Shown: piece by piece, positions 1 to 12,349 of the stretch
Layout: every line of letters begins with the position of its first letter
Position numbering within the stretch: position 1 is the stretch's first letter
Source: Blasia pusilla
Taxonomy: Eukaryota > Marchantiophyta > Marchantiopsida > Blasiales
DNA length: 64,000 nt
Direction of reading: 5' to 3'
Assembly: GCA_050084515.1 (NCBI GenBank)
Contig: CM114273.1
Span: forward strand, 9,176,001-9,240,000
The notes under the pieces: generated by a model
Told to the model about the DNA's origin: nothing
The model's input: the letters and a program-made list of their open reading frames with translations, nothing else
Database searches by the model: none
Translations under genes and position numbers: made by a program

Positions 1-206
1 CACTGCTGGTTACGTTTCATCTTGCTTAGATAAGAAACGATACATATCTAAGAGACATTTTGAAGTGACACAGTTACCGTCACGTCTTTTGATTACGGCT
101 CTTAGTTTAGCGCAGACTTTACTACTTATGTATCGGCTTTAATCAATCAATACAGAGCGTGAGTACAATCTCAATTTTATTCAATTTCCATTCCGCGTTT
201 CTCACA
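1..206 (+). repeat. 5' LTR of the copia element, partial
   Basis: Aligns by eye to 4012-4216 of the 3' LTR with scattered substitutions, for example around the shared GTTTCATCTTGCTTAG block, and ends in CTCACA directly before the primer-binding site. The two LTRs differ at many positions, so the insertion is not recent. Confidence 0.9.
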
Positions 207-218
207 TGGTATCAGAGC
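207..218 (+). other. Primer-binding site (initiator Met-tRNA type)
   Basis: TGGTATCAGAGC directly after the LTR end is the usual complement of the 3' end of plant initiator methionine tRNA, used by copia elements to prime minus-strand synthesis. Confidence 0.9.
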
Positions 219-429
219 CTGGTTGCTAGTCACTATTCTTTCGATTTCAAGAAAGGATTAGAAGTTGAGGGACGCCTCAACATTTCTAGAGTAGGGGGAC
301 GCCTTCTACTCAACGCCTTTCTCTTTTCTGATCTTAGTGGCTGCAGACTTCAGATTCTTATGAATTCGAAGTTCTCGATTCTTTTCTTTCACTTTCATCA
401 ATTCACAATGGTGAAAACTAGTATGTTCC

Positions 430-3400
430 TCAAAATTGACTACATTCCAAAATTCAATGGGACCTATTTCTAAATCTGGCAATTATGTATGAGATTGAAC
501 CTGGATGCTGAAGATCTTGTTGGTATCGTAGAAGGTACAGTTCCAAAGCCAGCAGCGGCTAGAAGGTACAGTTCCAAAGCTCCTGCCACTGGCGTTGGGA
601 GTGTCCATGAATGGGAGATCCTCAACCAAATTGCCTTATCTTTCATAGCGAATCGTGTAGACAATTTGCAAGTCCATCATATCAGTTCCGCTACGACTGC
701 AGCAGAAGCTTGGACGAAATTTGTTACTCTACACCAAGCTCAAGACGCTGTCACGAAAATGTATCTGCAAGATGAATTGCATACTCTAAAGATGAAAGAA
801 GGCGACAGCGTTAACAAACATGCCCATCAATTTAGGACATTGCCTGACCAACTCCACGCTGCTGGATCGGTGACTACTGATGAAAATAAGTATCTTGTAT
901 TGATGCGATCAATGCCCAACAGTCACGGCAATTTTTGAACTCATTGCGAAGTCAGAGTAACTTTACTCTGCAATCTGTTATCACTTTCCTTCTTAGGGAG
1001 GAGGAATTGATGAAGATGCAGACTGCTGAACCGTCCTCTGCTCTCTTTGTCGGACGAGGTGTTGCCCTTCTCAATCCAAGTCAAAATACGGCAATTGCAG
1101 GTAAGGCGGCTCTTAGGTTATGGGAGAGGCAAAGCTCCTCAGAAATGCTTTGGCCCTTTCAAATCAGGATTTGTTCCTGCTTCCACGACCAGTTCATATG
1201 GTGAATCGTCCAATTCTCAAGCTGATTGGCAGGCTGCAGCTTCTAATCAGCTGAAGACTTATAAGAAAATGAAGTGTTTCTATTGCAATTTGCAGGGGCA
1301 TCATATTAAAGACTGCAGGAAACGTCTTTCAGATCAGCAGATGCAATCCAGAATTTCGGCTCCAAAAGCCAATTTTACTTCTCATCTCTTCTTTACCGTC
1401 GCCTATTCGACTTCGGCTTCAGAAATTCAAGATAACACATGGTATCTTGATACTGGTGCTAGTCATCACATGGCCTTCTCCAGTGATTATTTTTCGAATT
1501 ACACTTCTTATGAAAAATCTCCATATGTTTTTCTGGGTGATAATTCCTGTTTGGAGATCAAATGATCCGGCCAAGTTGAGATCCTTCTGACTAATGGTAC
1601 TCAACACATTCTTCGGAATGTTCTATATATTCCAGGCTTGTAGAAAAAATCTCTTCTCAGTCAAGCAACTTGACACTGCAGGAGGATCTGCCTTGATTCA
1701 TAATGGACAGTGTGTTCTCCATGACTCTACAGACCAAATTATTATGATATGCTACTTAATCAATAATTTGTACAAACTTGGAGAAGCTGTCCTACCACCC
1801 TTCCAATCTTCTTCCATTACAGCTGCCACTGTGGTTATTCCCATGATTGCTGATCTGTGGCACCACCATTTGGGCCACATCAGTGCCGCTCAGGTTTCTC
1901 AACTTGAACACCAGCAAATGGCTGGCGGTCTTCCAATGCATAATCCCTCCCAAATTTCTTCATGCCGAGCCTGCCTACATGGCAAGCACACTCGCAAACC
2001 TTTTACTAATTCCATTCCAGTCTATAGAGCCCTCAAAATTTTAGAATTAATCCATAGAGACATTTAAAGGCCCCTGATATTCAGTTGTGTTCCCATCCTG
2101 GTTTTCTTATGGTTCAAGGAGATTGCCCCTGTCCTAAACTTGAACTTGAGTCGGGTTCCCAAGCAAGGGGTTCCCTGCTAATAGTTCTTCAGTTCTGCCT
2201 TATCCGGATATACTGTCCGGATAAGCCCTGCGTCTAGAGAGGCTGAGAGACAAAACTATCATTCTCTCCCGTGATGCTGTAGTTCTTGAAGATCAGATTA
2301 CTAAGACCACTCCATCGATTTCTTCTTCTGATGCAGAAGATCAGGCTATCCGAACTGATCCCCTATTTTCCTAATCCTCAACCTTCATGGCGTATTCCTG
2401 TCACTCCCTCGGTTATTCCCTCAGTGGGAACTCCTTCTCCTACATTGTCTTCTTCAGTGGGAGTTGAACCTCTTTCAAGTTTACCTCAGCCAGCAGACGC
2501 GTCTTCACCGTCGTCCTCTTCCACTTCCCACCCAGTACCTGGTCATGGGCGTACCCATCTTTACTATGAAAGAAGTCCACGAGCTTCTACTCCTCCTCTT
2601 GCTCAAAGAAAAATGTCCTCTAATTACTCGGGCTATTGAGCGTTACGATGCACTTATTGAATCTGAGAAGGACAAAAAGCGAGCTGCAGACAAGCGTTGG
2701 GCCTTGCTCTCTTCTACCAGTTCTTTTCTCGAACCTCAATCTTATGAAGTAGCTATCTCTGGTCCTGATTCCTCACATTGGAATGATGCAATCTCTGCTG
2801 AACTTCAGAATATGGCTCGAAGGAAGGCTTGGACCTTACTTCCACTTCCTCCTAATCAAAGCACAGTTGGATGCCGTTGGGTTTACAAAATCAAACCTAA
2901 TGTGGATGGCACAATCCACAAGTACAAAGCCCGACTGGTTGCTAAAGGATTCACTCAAGTGCCTGATCTTGATTACGAAGAGACTTTTTCTGCTACCGCT
3001 GAACTTCAATCTCTTCGTATTCTTATTGCTATTGTCGCTTACTTTAACCTAGATTTACATCAATTAGATGTAATTGCTGCTTTTCTATATGGGTTCCTGC
3101 AACACAGGACCTACAATGTCTCTTCCTCCAGGTTTGCCAGTTCCCAGTAATAAAGTGGTCTGCTTTCTAGGAAGGTCAATTTATGGTTTAAAGCAATCAG
3201 CCCGTATGTGGTATGAATGCTGTCACTATGCGTTCTACTTGACATTGGTTTTGTCAGCACCACTGCCGACTCTAATATCTACATTCTGCACAAGAACTCC
3301 AACTTTCTTGTCCTTGCTCTCTAGGTGGATTATACTGTTATTGCCAGCTCCAGTTCTGCACTGCTTCAGTTTCTCAAAACCAAGCTCCGCCATGAGTTTG

Positions 3401-3856
3401 AAATGACTGATCTCGGTGAGGCTTATCATGTTCTGGGCATGCATATCCAGCAAGACCGGCAACAAGGATGGATCCGGCTCAACCAGACCACTTACATCAC
3501 CAACAAACTCAAGCCAGTTCAACATGCTGGGCTGCAAGCCTATCTCCACTCCCTTTGATTTTGGCCTTCATCTTAGCAAAGATCAATCTCCTGTTGATCC
3601 TGCTGACATTGCAGCAATGTCTTCTGTGACAACCAGAGTGCTACCACTTTGGTCAGTTCCACAAAACATCATGTCCGCACCAAATACATCGACATTCGAT
3701 ACCACTATCAAAGATCAAGTATTAAGTGGCGAAATCATTCTGATCTATATTTCCACTGCAGAGATGACTGCAGACATTTTTACTAAGAGTTTACAGAAAG
3801 GACCTCATCAGAAACACACTAGATCTCTAGAATTAGCTAGTGCTGAAAATGGCTGA
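430..3856 (+). pseudogene. copia gag-pol remnant
   Basis: Gag-like reading at 489-938 (retrotransposon gag of the UBN2 type, residues such as AWTKFVTLHQAQDAVTKMYL). A CCHC zinc knuckle CFYCNLQGHHIKDC lies near 1276-1317. The protease core WYLDTGASHHM is near 1441-1473. The GAG-pre-integrase domain (LWHHHLGHIS, CRACLHGKHTRKPF) spans 1850-2065. The integrase catalytic core is missing: the reading jumps near 2067-2230 to the variable C-terminal region. RT begins near 2690 (GCRWVYKIK, YKARLVAKGF). The usual YVDD tyrosine codon reads TAG near 3323 and the second Asp reads Tyr. RNase H is mostly deleted, leaving a C-terminal end near 3670-3856. Frame changes occur near 935, 1565, 2640, 3100 and 3560. 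It cannot encode an active element. Confidence 0.9.
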
Positions 3857-3876
3857 TTTGGTCCCGTGAGTGGGAG

Positions 3877-4216
3877 TGTTGGAAATCAAGTAGTCCAGTG
3901 AAACAAATCAGCCGATTGCTAACTGATAGGAGGGGATCCAAGTGTTCATCACACGGATTGACCCATACGAATGATCTAGATTAGATTAGGATCATTCGTA
4001 TGATCATTGATCGCCGCTGGTAACGTTTCATCTTGCTTAGGTATGAAATAATACATAACTAAGAGACATTTTTGAAGTGACACAGTTGCCATCACGTCTT
4101 TTGATTACGGATTTTAGTTTAGCGCAGACTTTACTACTTTTGTATTGGCTTTAATCAATCTAGACAGAGCGCGAATACAATCTCAATTTCATTCAATTTC
4201 CAAGTGATTTCTCACA
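3877..4216 (+). repeat. 3' LTR of the copia element
   Basis: 340 bp, starts TGTTGG and ends CTCACA, giving the TG...CA termini expected of LTRs. It is preceded by a purine tract at 3867-3876. The target duplication cannot be checked because the 5' boundary is outside the window. Confidence 0.88.
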
Positions 4217-4659
4217 ATTGATTGGGACTCCAATAACATGTTACTTACCAGTCCACCACATTCGGGCGGTGAATCTAGGCTAATGGAAGTGTTGAACATT
4301 TCTGGTGTTATCAGCTTAGTAAAATCAGTACAAGCTGTTTAGGGTTGAGGGTCTGGTCTGCCAATCCTGAATCTTGAAGTTTTATTGTTCTGACACCTAG
4401 TTGTTGATACATGAATGTTGTTGTCTATCCAAGATCTTGGAACATTTACAAGTGCTAGGGCCTCAAACTACTTCAGAGCCATAGAATGGCGCTCATAGCA
4501 TTATGATATTGAAGGGTTACAGGTTGTGTGGTGTGTGCCACACTTGAATTCCACAGGAGTTTGATTTTAAGAAGTTGAAGATGCCTCACAGTTGCTCTAG
4601 GTTTTCTTTGATGAATGAGCCCCAATAACCTAAATGATCTTTCTGTGGCTTGAGTACAG
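4217..4659 (+). other. Non-coding stretch between copia 3' LTR and first visible CysRS exon (intron)
   Basis: No reading resembling the CysRS N-terminus (Zn-binding CxxGPTVYD and HIGH motifs) is present on either strand here, although the next exon starts just after that region in the protein. The stretch is therefore most simply the remainder of the intron into which the copia element inserted. It ends at acceptor ...TGAGTACAG. Confidence 0.6.
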
Positions 4660-7600
4660 GACTACTTTGGGTACAATGTACTGTATGTGATGAATGTTAC
4701 AGATATTGATGACAAAATCATCAAATTTGCCCGACGAAATCATTTGTTAAATCAATATGTCAGCAATGAAAAGGTCATGGAAAAGGTAAATGTTTTCTAG
4801 TTGTACTCTTTGAGCAAGACAGTAGGTGTAGCACCTGATACAACGGGTTTTGTAGTGATAGCAGTTTAACTTGCTCCTCAGAGATTTGAAATTGGGATCA
4901 TTTAAGCATCACGAGTTGTTTATATGTTTAGGTCCTGGAAGATTTGGAGAATGCTTTCAAGGTTGAGATTGACAAGCAACATGAAAAGGTGCATTTTTTT
5001 CTGTACCCACAACAAGGGCTGGCTTGTTCCGATTACTTCTGACTTTCAAGACCATCACATTTTATGGCTTCTTGGATCAGATTCTTGAATAACAAACAAG
5101 TGTAGGGGATGTTGTCAAGCTCTTAAAAATACAGACCACTCCAAAGGTCAAGGGTTTATCAAGGAGATTGATTGGCTCCTGCCATCACATTCCCTGATGA
5201 AAGTTGTGATATTGTTATCAATCATAATTTAAGGGGTGATTGATGAATAATTTGTGTGAGATTGCACTGAAATTTTGATTCGTTGGTTGCATAAAGGTGG
5301 TTGGGACAGAGGTTGAGCATGCCAACTGCACATCTGTACAGCAAAAAAAAGGTCTTGAAGAAGTAAGTCCACAAGGTCGTGCCTTGCATCAGAATTTGGA
5401 TGGATGTATCAGATTTGTAGCAAGGCCAAGGCTTGTGTGCAATTTGTTGCTTGCTTGTGAAACTCTACTGATTTTGGTGAGGGTGGCAGAGGGTAAAACA
5501 AGAGCAGTTGAAGTTGAGCAAGTTGGAAGAAGCGCATGAGGCTATGACCAATCAAGTAAAGGAGGCAACTGATCTCGGAGGAAAAGCAGGATAAACGTCC
5601 TCCTTTCACCCAGTGCACGTGATGTTCTCGCTTCTCAACTTGATGCCATGGCAGGAGCTGAAGTCACGGATCATGCAATTTATCGGGCCCATGCTTCCAA
5701 GTGAGCAGAAGACTTGATTCTTTCCCATCTCATGGGGTGCTACGTGTCCTCCTACACAGTGTCTCTTCTATGATCTCTGCTTCAATGTGAAAGTATTTCA
5801 CCTTGTTTGAATAGAAGTGGTTTTACAAAGTGGTATAAGGTTGACTGGCTGGCTAGGCAATCATATCCGAGTTTGGGATGTATTAGACTGCAGATGAGGT
5901 GGATGAAGATATTGGAGCAGGATTTTCTGCTGAAATAACCCCTGAGTTTCTCTGTATGCAGGTATGAGAAAGACTTTTTTGAAGATATGGCCAATCTAGG
6001 CGTTAGACCTCCTGATGCTCTTACCAGGGTGACAGAGTGCGGCGGCTTGCCTTGATCTCTTGCTGGGAGTCTGGCAATGTTGGGATGAATGTTTGTGATT
6101 TTCGTGGCCCTCTTGATTCCTAAAATGTCACATCCACCAAAGTTTTCCCAATCTAGAGCCTTGAGAACTCCACAGTTATATAGGGTGCCTTATCAGTCTT
6201 CAACTCCTGGCTAACACCTGCATAACTACTCAAAGTATTTAAGTCAACAATAATACAGTGCATGGACTAGACATAAAAGGAAACTAATGGTAACTTGTTC
6301 CACACTCAATTTGGCAGGTATGTTGATCAGATTATTTTATATGTACAACGCATCTTAGCTCAAGGTTTTGCTTATGCTGCAAATGGAAGTGTCTACTTCG
6401 ACACAAAAGCATTCATGTAAGCTTTGCTGCTGGAAGGGGTTTTTAGTTAATTCCTTCTTGATTAAAGTGAAGCATGTCATATTGGCATGTTTTGTATGAG
6501 TCCACATCACTTCATCATCAAGATGCCAGCATGGTTTGAAGAGTCCTTGGTCCCGGATGGAAAGTCGTCTAAGATTTTTTCTGGTCAAGATAACCTTTGA
6601 GTCTCATGGCAGTGAGGCAGGGCATACATACGGGAAGCTGAATCCTTGGGCAGTAGGTAGTGCTGGATTGGCATGTGAAAGTGAAGCAAATTTTGAGACG
6701 ACTGAGAAGAAGAATAGTTCAGATTTTGCCCTATGGAAGGTCTGTTCTGCCAGACTTCCTGCATGGATGGGTTTCAATGATAGATTGTTGTTGATCATAT
6801 ATCAATTCTTCAAGGTAGTCTTGCAAAATATCTTGAAATGCTTTTTGGTTTACTGAATAGTATCAATTCTTCAAGGTAGTCTTGCAAACTATCTTGAAAT
6901 GCTTTTTGGTTTACTGAATAGTTGAGAGGAGCTGCATTCATGATGCAGGCAAGTAAAGCTGGTGAGCCATTTTGGGAATCACCGTGGGGCCTTGGGCGTC
7001 CAGGGTGGCACATTGAATGCTCTGCAATGGCAAGTGATGTCATTGGACAGACCATGGATATACACTCTGGGGGAAAGTAAGTAAGCATATCTGTTCCTGG
7101 CAGTAGAGGTGTCTTGAATTCATGGTTGAGAAATTCTAATAGTTGACGGTTGTGAAGCTTACAGAATTTGCAGTCTTGGACTCATGGTGTGTTTGGTGCA
7201 GCGATCTTCAGTTTCCACACCATGACAATGAGTTGGCACAAGCAGAAGCTTACTATGGCTCCTCTCAAGTTAGTCTATACTTTCTGCTGCCCAAAAAGCT
7301 TATTATGAATCCAGTTGTTGAATTTTATATGGAATGTGGGACTCTTATACAAGCAATGTGTACTGTGATGACCTTCATAACCTTTTTGAACTTGAACTTC
7401 ATTGTAGTCAGTGAGATAAATTAGCCAACTTCTAAACAACGTTTCTAATGGTCACTCCTGTAAATGCAGTGGGTTAATTACTTTTTACATTCTGGTCATT
7501 TGGCAATTGATGGCCTTAAGATGTCCAAATCCCTGAAAAACTTCATCACAATCAAGCAGGTATAATTGTTCAATTTGTTTGGGTTGTTTATTCAATGTTT

Positions 7601-10600
7601 CTAACCTCCCCTTGGCACATTTCTCATAATGAGGATCTCATTGCAGGATATCCATTTCACTCTATTTTGTGGAAAATTGACTACCAGTATCTGAAAGCTG
7701 TTCAAATTCATGGCTCTACAAACATTTATGTTTTTTTTTTTTGGTTTGCTTTTCCTGGCAAGTTATTTTACCTGTTATTTGCTTACGTTGGTTGAATTGT
7801 CAGGCCTTAGAGATGTACACTGCAAGACAGCTCCGGTTTTTATTTGTCATCCAACCATGGGATAAAGTAAGCAAGTAAATTCCTTACATTTGCTCATTGG
7901 TTTTTTTTTTTCTTCATTTGGTTGCATGGTGATCATTAGTGATCATCAATTAGGAAGTTTATCAACTTGCAGTTGGTGATATCATCACAATGTTCTTGAC
8001 GAAAATGCCTTCTTTCTAGGTGTAGACTCCATCAATCTTGGGATGAGGTAGCTGCAGTTGCAAACCCTGTGAACTTAAGTGCATCTTTGCTGTGGAGTTT
8101 CCCACTTAGATGAAAAGCATATGATATGCCACCTCTATTAGTATCTGTGAGGATGATGCATTATCCGAGATCCTGACTCCCTTGGTCAGGCAGAGGCGCA
8201 GGTGGCTTCGATCTTGGATGGATCTAGTTGGTCACATGATTTCTCTTCACAGTGGATGTGTCGATGTGCTGTAATGCAAGAAGTGCTTGATATAATGCAT
8301 TGCATTTTCTCTGCTCCTTGATATGCAGCCCATGAGCTTCAGTAAAGAAGTGATGGACATTGCTCTGTCAAGAGAGCAAAAGCTTAAGACTTTTTTCCAG
8401 GAGGTGCAAATTATTTTCAGACAAATGGTGCACATTTTCAGCACCTTTCCTGAAAGATGATCAATTCTTGTATTATTTCTGATTATTTGCTTTTCTTTTA
8501 TCTCTTAGTCTCATTGCTCTGGCAAGGGAGGGAGGAACTGGAAGAATATGATACTAGCTGCTGTGATCTAGATACCATCAGAGAACAGGTCTTGGGTTTG
8601 TCAGTTCTCTTAATTCACTGGTGGTGGGCAGTTACTGGATGTTTTAAAGCTCTTATTCCTGGGGGGCAACTGCACTGAACTTCTCGGGTGAGTTTCAGGG
8701 GATGTAATATTGATATACGAATGAATAGGTCTTAAAGCTGTCAAACCTTTCCTGAAAGATGATAAATTCTTGAATCTTACCAATTGTAGCCTTACTCTGG
8801 ATGATTTCTGGTGCAGAATGTCGAAGAGAGTCAGAGATGGGCAGAAGAAGAGAAGAATCTAAATGACAAACTCCAAGAAGGACAAGTTCAGGTATAAGCT
8901 CATGTTAGAATGCTTTTCGGAACACATGTCCATGTGTGAGAGTCTTTGTTAATGGAATTAAAAGTTGTTCTATGGTTCTTAAGAGTTAGGACGCTAGCTG
9001 CATGCATGTGCTCAGTTTTAACTTGAGGCTGCAGGTTGAGTAATCGAGAATTTGTTGAAAGGTTTTAAGAGAGTTGTGAATATTTAGGTGAGGGAGCGGT
9101 TAGAAGACAACTTTGATACTCCAGGGGTATTGAAAGTGCTCCTTGACCTTGTAAGTGACGTGTACATTTACCGCGAGAAGAAAGTAAGCGCTCTCAATCA
9201 TCCCATTTATCTGTTTAGAGTCTGAGACTAGCAGTATGATAGCGTAAAGTGACCGCATGAATTGGAGAGACGCACTCTTCGAATGACTTGTAGAGTAAAA
9301 GTTGTTCATCTTCAGGTTGGGTGCCCACTGCGTGTCTGAATAAATTTAGGGGAATTCCAGATAATAAAACCGGCGTGTAAAAAATAGACAGTACTCTTTT
9401 TTTCATGGGAAATGGCTGTTTTGTCGTAGATTAGAGCTGTTCATATCTAGAGTATTTAATTGGACTTAACAAAAATTGTGGATTGTCTGGGTTGTTTAAG
9501 TATCTACTTTTGTCATTGATGGGGGATGAGTCTTGATTTCAAGGTACACTGCAGAAGGGAGCTTAATAACGATCTGCAAAGAGTTGTTGATGTGTCTATT
9601 CTAAGATAAATGCGGCATAGAAGACGACAAGCAATGAACTCTTGGGTCTTTTGAGTTCATTTGTTTACTACTTTAACCCATCTAGTGTGGTGTAGGCTCG
9701 AGCAGGTCTCACACCAAGGATGGCCCTCTTGAGAAAGGTTGCAGTGTTTGTGACCAGCATACTTGGTGTTTTTGGTAAGTCAAAACTGGCATAGTTTTAT
9801 TGAGTATCTACGACTGGATAGATGCCTGCCTTGCATTTCCATTCTGCTGAATTTTCAGATATGAAGTTCGTGGGTTCATACATGGTTCTTCAAGTTATCC
9901 AACATGGTATGGCTGTTATGGTTGGTTTTTCGTAACAGGAGCCTGTGACTTGGGTGGTTTACTATTTACATTCAGGGTTGTCAGATGCTGGAAAGGGTGA
10001 GATCGGCTGGGGATCAATATCAAACAGTACTGATGGTCAGAGTGGCAACCTGGAAACTATTGTGGTATGGATTTAGTATCTATCTGATTATGGTAGTCTT
10101 GAAGAATGAAGAGAAAAAACAGTTTTTGACTTGTTCTTTTCAAATAAAAAGAAATCATGTCATGAGTGTAATGTTTGTGCTTGCACTCATCCTTATTCTT
10201 GTTTCAACTCTGTTCTGTCACCAGCTATGATTTACCATGTCCTCTTCTTGGTTTCTTTCTCACTTCCTCTTCTGTTGTGTTATTTTCACTGACTCAGGTT
10301 TTTGTCTGAATATTTCACGTTGAATGTGTTACTCCTTTTGGGCAGTATTGTCTTCTATAGTAAATTTTCTCTCCACATCTCCTGACCCATAACATGTATT
10401 GTTAGTTGAGTCTATTCCTTTGTTGAGTGTAGATGCTGAACCAGGGATCTTTCAGTTTCACCTGAGATCAAATTGGATTTATCTTTTCTTACGCCTTCGT
10501 ATTGGGCTGGATAATGAGATAGCCTGTATGTGAATAAATGACAGGGTCCTTATCTTGATGCTGTGGGGGCTTTCAGAGATCAGGTCAGAGCAGGAGCCAG

Positions 10601-11731
10601 AGAGGGTGCTGCAAAGGTAAATAATCAAGTTCGTCTTTTTCTCAGAGCAAGCAAGTAATTTTCTTGCCATACTTTTCTGAATCATCTGGATCAACCATAT
10701 TTAGACTGGGTGTTCACATTTCTGAAGGAAAGTTGAAGCTGTATCTATTATGGAATGAACAGGACAAAATTTTAGCTCTAGCAGACCACTTCCGAGACTA
10801 CACCATGGTTGACTTGGGTGTCCGGTTGGAGGACCGAGTGGAGGGGTCAACTTGGAAGTTAGACAATCCGCATGTCCTGCGACGGGAGCGTGATGAGAAG
10901 CTACAGAAGGCAACTGAGGAGAAACTATCTAAGCTTGTCACTCGTCGAGAAAGACAAGTAGGGGGGAATTTCACCTGTCTTCACCGTAGTTTGATCATTT
11001 CCTGTGTAAATCTTGCATCGAAACTTTACTTTAGCCACGTTGAGTGTCTCCCCAGTTAACCGCAGACTTGGTCAATACTGAAATGTCTTCTCAAATTTAC
11101 ATGGATTTGGCTGTCCAACCAGATAAAAGAGCTAGACAAATGGCTGGCAGCGGCCAAGGATCCAAAAGACTTATTCAAAGCTAGAACAAGCGAGTTTAGT
11201 GTTTTTGATAATGATGGTTTGCCTACACATGACACCACAGGGAAAGTCTTGACAAACAGCGCAAAAAAGGTCAGATTGAACTTAAACCTAATTTGAGTTA
11301 GTCTTTGTTTCTGTGAGCGCAAGTAATCTTATAGAAAGGATTATCAGGTCAAGTGGATATCAAAGTTATAGAGAATGCAATGTATCTAGCTAGATCAATT
11401 GTAGGGGTTTATTTCTATCTCTTTCCAAATGTAGAAGGTCTATAAAGGGTGTAGTTCCAATAGTATACACATTTATGAACTACTGCATCATGTCCATTAT
11501 TGATGAAAGTTTCTAAATTTTTAGAAGTGGTCAAAGTCATGTAAACGTTTGCTTCGATTGATAAGGTAAAGTGACTTCGATGTGCAGAAGCTCAAGAAGG
11601 ATCTTGATAGTGCTAAGAAAGCACACGACAATCTGAATCAAAAGCTAGCTGGGGATTCAAATTTTCTAGAAAGCTTGAAGACAGAACTAAAGGAAATTGA
11701 GGAGAAGATATCAAAATTGAAAACGTCTTAA
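4660..11731 (+). CDS. Cysteinyl-tRNA synthetase, cytosolic eukaryotic type; 5' exon(s) outside window
   Basis: Class I synthetase that charges tRNA-Cys. Exons with GT-AG borders and matching phases: 4660-4785, 4932-4988, 5297-5362, 5490-5700, 5962-6036, 6318-6416, 6613-6739, 6949-7076, 7202-7268, 7470-7559, 7804-7866, 8329-8403, 8817-8891, 9088-9183, 9696-9774, 9976-10064, 10545-10616, 10763-10957, 11123-11269, 11588-11731 (TAA). Diagnostic motifs are [10 protein letters not shown] (first exon), [12 protein letters not shown] with a zinc-ligand Cys, [10 protein letters not shown] with zinc-ligand His, and the KMSKS loop in the 7470 exon. The tail ([10 protein letters not shown], then a Lys-rich coiled coil) matches the C-terminal extension of animal cytosolic CARS. 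The helical insertion between VTDIDDK and the catalytic return is also of that type. About 690 codons are visible. The exon encoding the HIGH motif is absent and should lie left of the copia element. Exon 5490-5700 carries a frame break (separate entry); the other junctions are clean. The 5297-5362 exon is the least certain. Confidence 0.93.
5560..5595 (+). other. Reading-frame break inside CysRS exon 5490-5700
   Basis: Upstream the frame reads a helical segment ([20 protein letters not shown]) and meets TAA near 5590. The conserved continuation ([16 protein letters not shown]) reads in a different frame that is closed upstream by TGA near 5564. The exon is 211 bp, whereas phases of the neighbours need 3n+2, so the coding sequence is short by one base or has an unrecognised splice here. 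A real frameshift, a sequence error and a hidden mini-intron are all possible. Confidence 0.65.
6800..6921 (+). repeat. 61-bp tandem duplication in a CysRS intron
   Basis: 6800-6860 and 6861-6921 are nearly identical (ATATC versus CTATC is the one visible difference), both running from TATCAATTCTTCAAGG to TTTACTGAATAG. It lies in the intron before exon 6949-7076 and does not touch the splice site. Confidence 0.95.
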
Positions 11732-12340
11732 GGATGCTCATCATTTATCAGCCATGTTTGCTTGTCAAATTCTGACCTGCTAACCGCTCAGATGGGATCC
11801 TTTAAGCCACATTACAAAGTGTCAGTGATTTGTAGCTGAATTGAGGAGGCTGGTGTAGAACATATGTAGTTTATCACATCCACCTCAAGGCAACTACAAT
11901 TCATGATCATGGCTTCATTCACCCCTCCATATCCCTGGTTGAGAGAAGGGCTGCTGATCAGCAACCCTGTCATATACAGGTTAAACACGGTATTTCTAGG
12001 TATCAATTCATTCACTAGTATTATTTTACATACGTGATTGTCGTGATGGCAATGGAAATGATACAATTGTATCAGGGGGCATGGTAGTTCTGCTTGGAAC
12101 TAGATAAGGAAAGGATGACAGATCCTTCTCCAAATGCATTATACTCTGCATGCATCATGACTGATGTACAAATGATGCGGGGACTAGGGGTTTGTTCACA
12201 GAATAATGGTGCCACATCAGTGGAAGCAATTGGTGGAAATGAACTACTACCTGATCAGAAACTGGTGGTCTAGCAAAGTATTATGTTCCCTTCTGACGAG
12301 TAAAGCAGGTGTGGTTATTGAACCTTTAGTCACCTAAAGA
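11732..12340 (+). other. CysRS 3' flank, no gene seen
   Basis: Probably the 3' untranslated region followed by intergenic DNA. I see no conserved reading frame, no long repeat and no clear RNA gene. Confidence 0.5.
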
Positions 12341-12349
12341 CCGAGGCCA

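Larger units (their letters stand above)
1..4216 (+). mobile_element. Decayed Ty1/copia LTR retrotransposon, 5' end outside window
   Basis: A 3' LTR at 3877-4216 (TGTTGGAAAT...TTTCTCACA, 340 bp) matches positions 1-206, which are therefore the last part of the 5' LTR; about 135 bp of that LTR lie outside the window. A primer-binding site follows the 5' LTR and a purine-rich tract (GAGTGGGAG) precedes the 3' LTR. The internal part reads gag, zinc knuckle, protease, GAG-pre-integrase, RT and a remnant of RNase H on the plus strand, with many breaks and deletions. Order protease-integrase-RT is the copia order. It probably lies inside an intron of the cysteinyl-tRNA synthetase gene, in the same orientation. 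Confidence 0.93.

Noticed and set aside
8509-8588. Possible extra CysRS exon (frame reading [13 protein letters not shown])
   Set aside because: Phases do not fit the neighbours at 8403 and 8817, the other two frames have stops, and the protein reads through without it.
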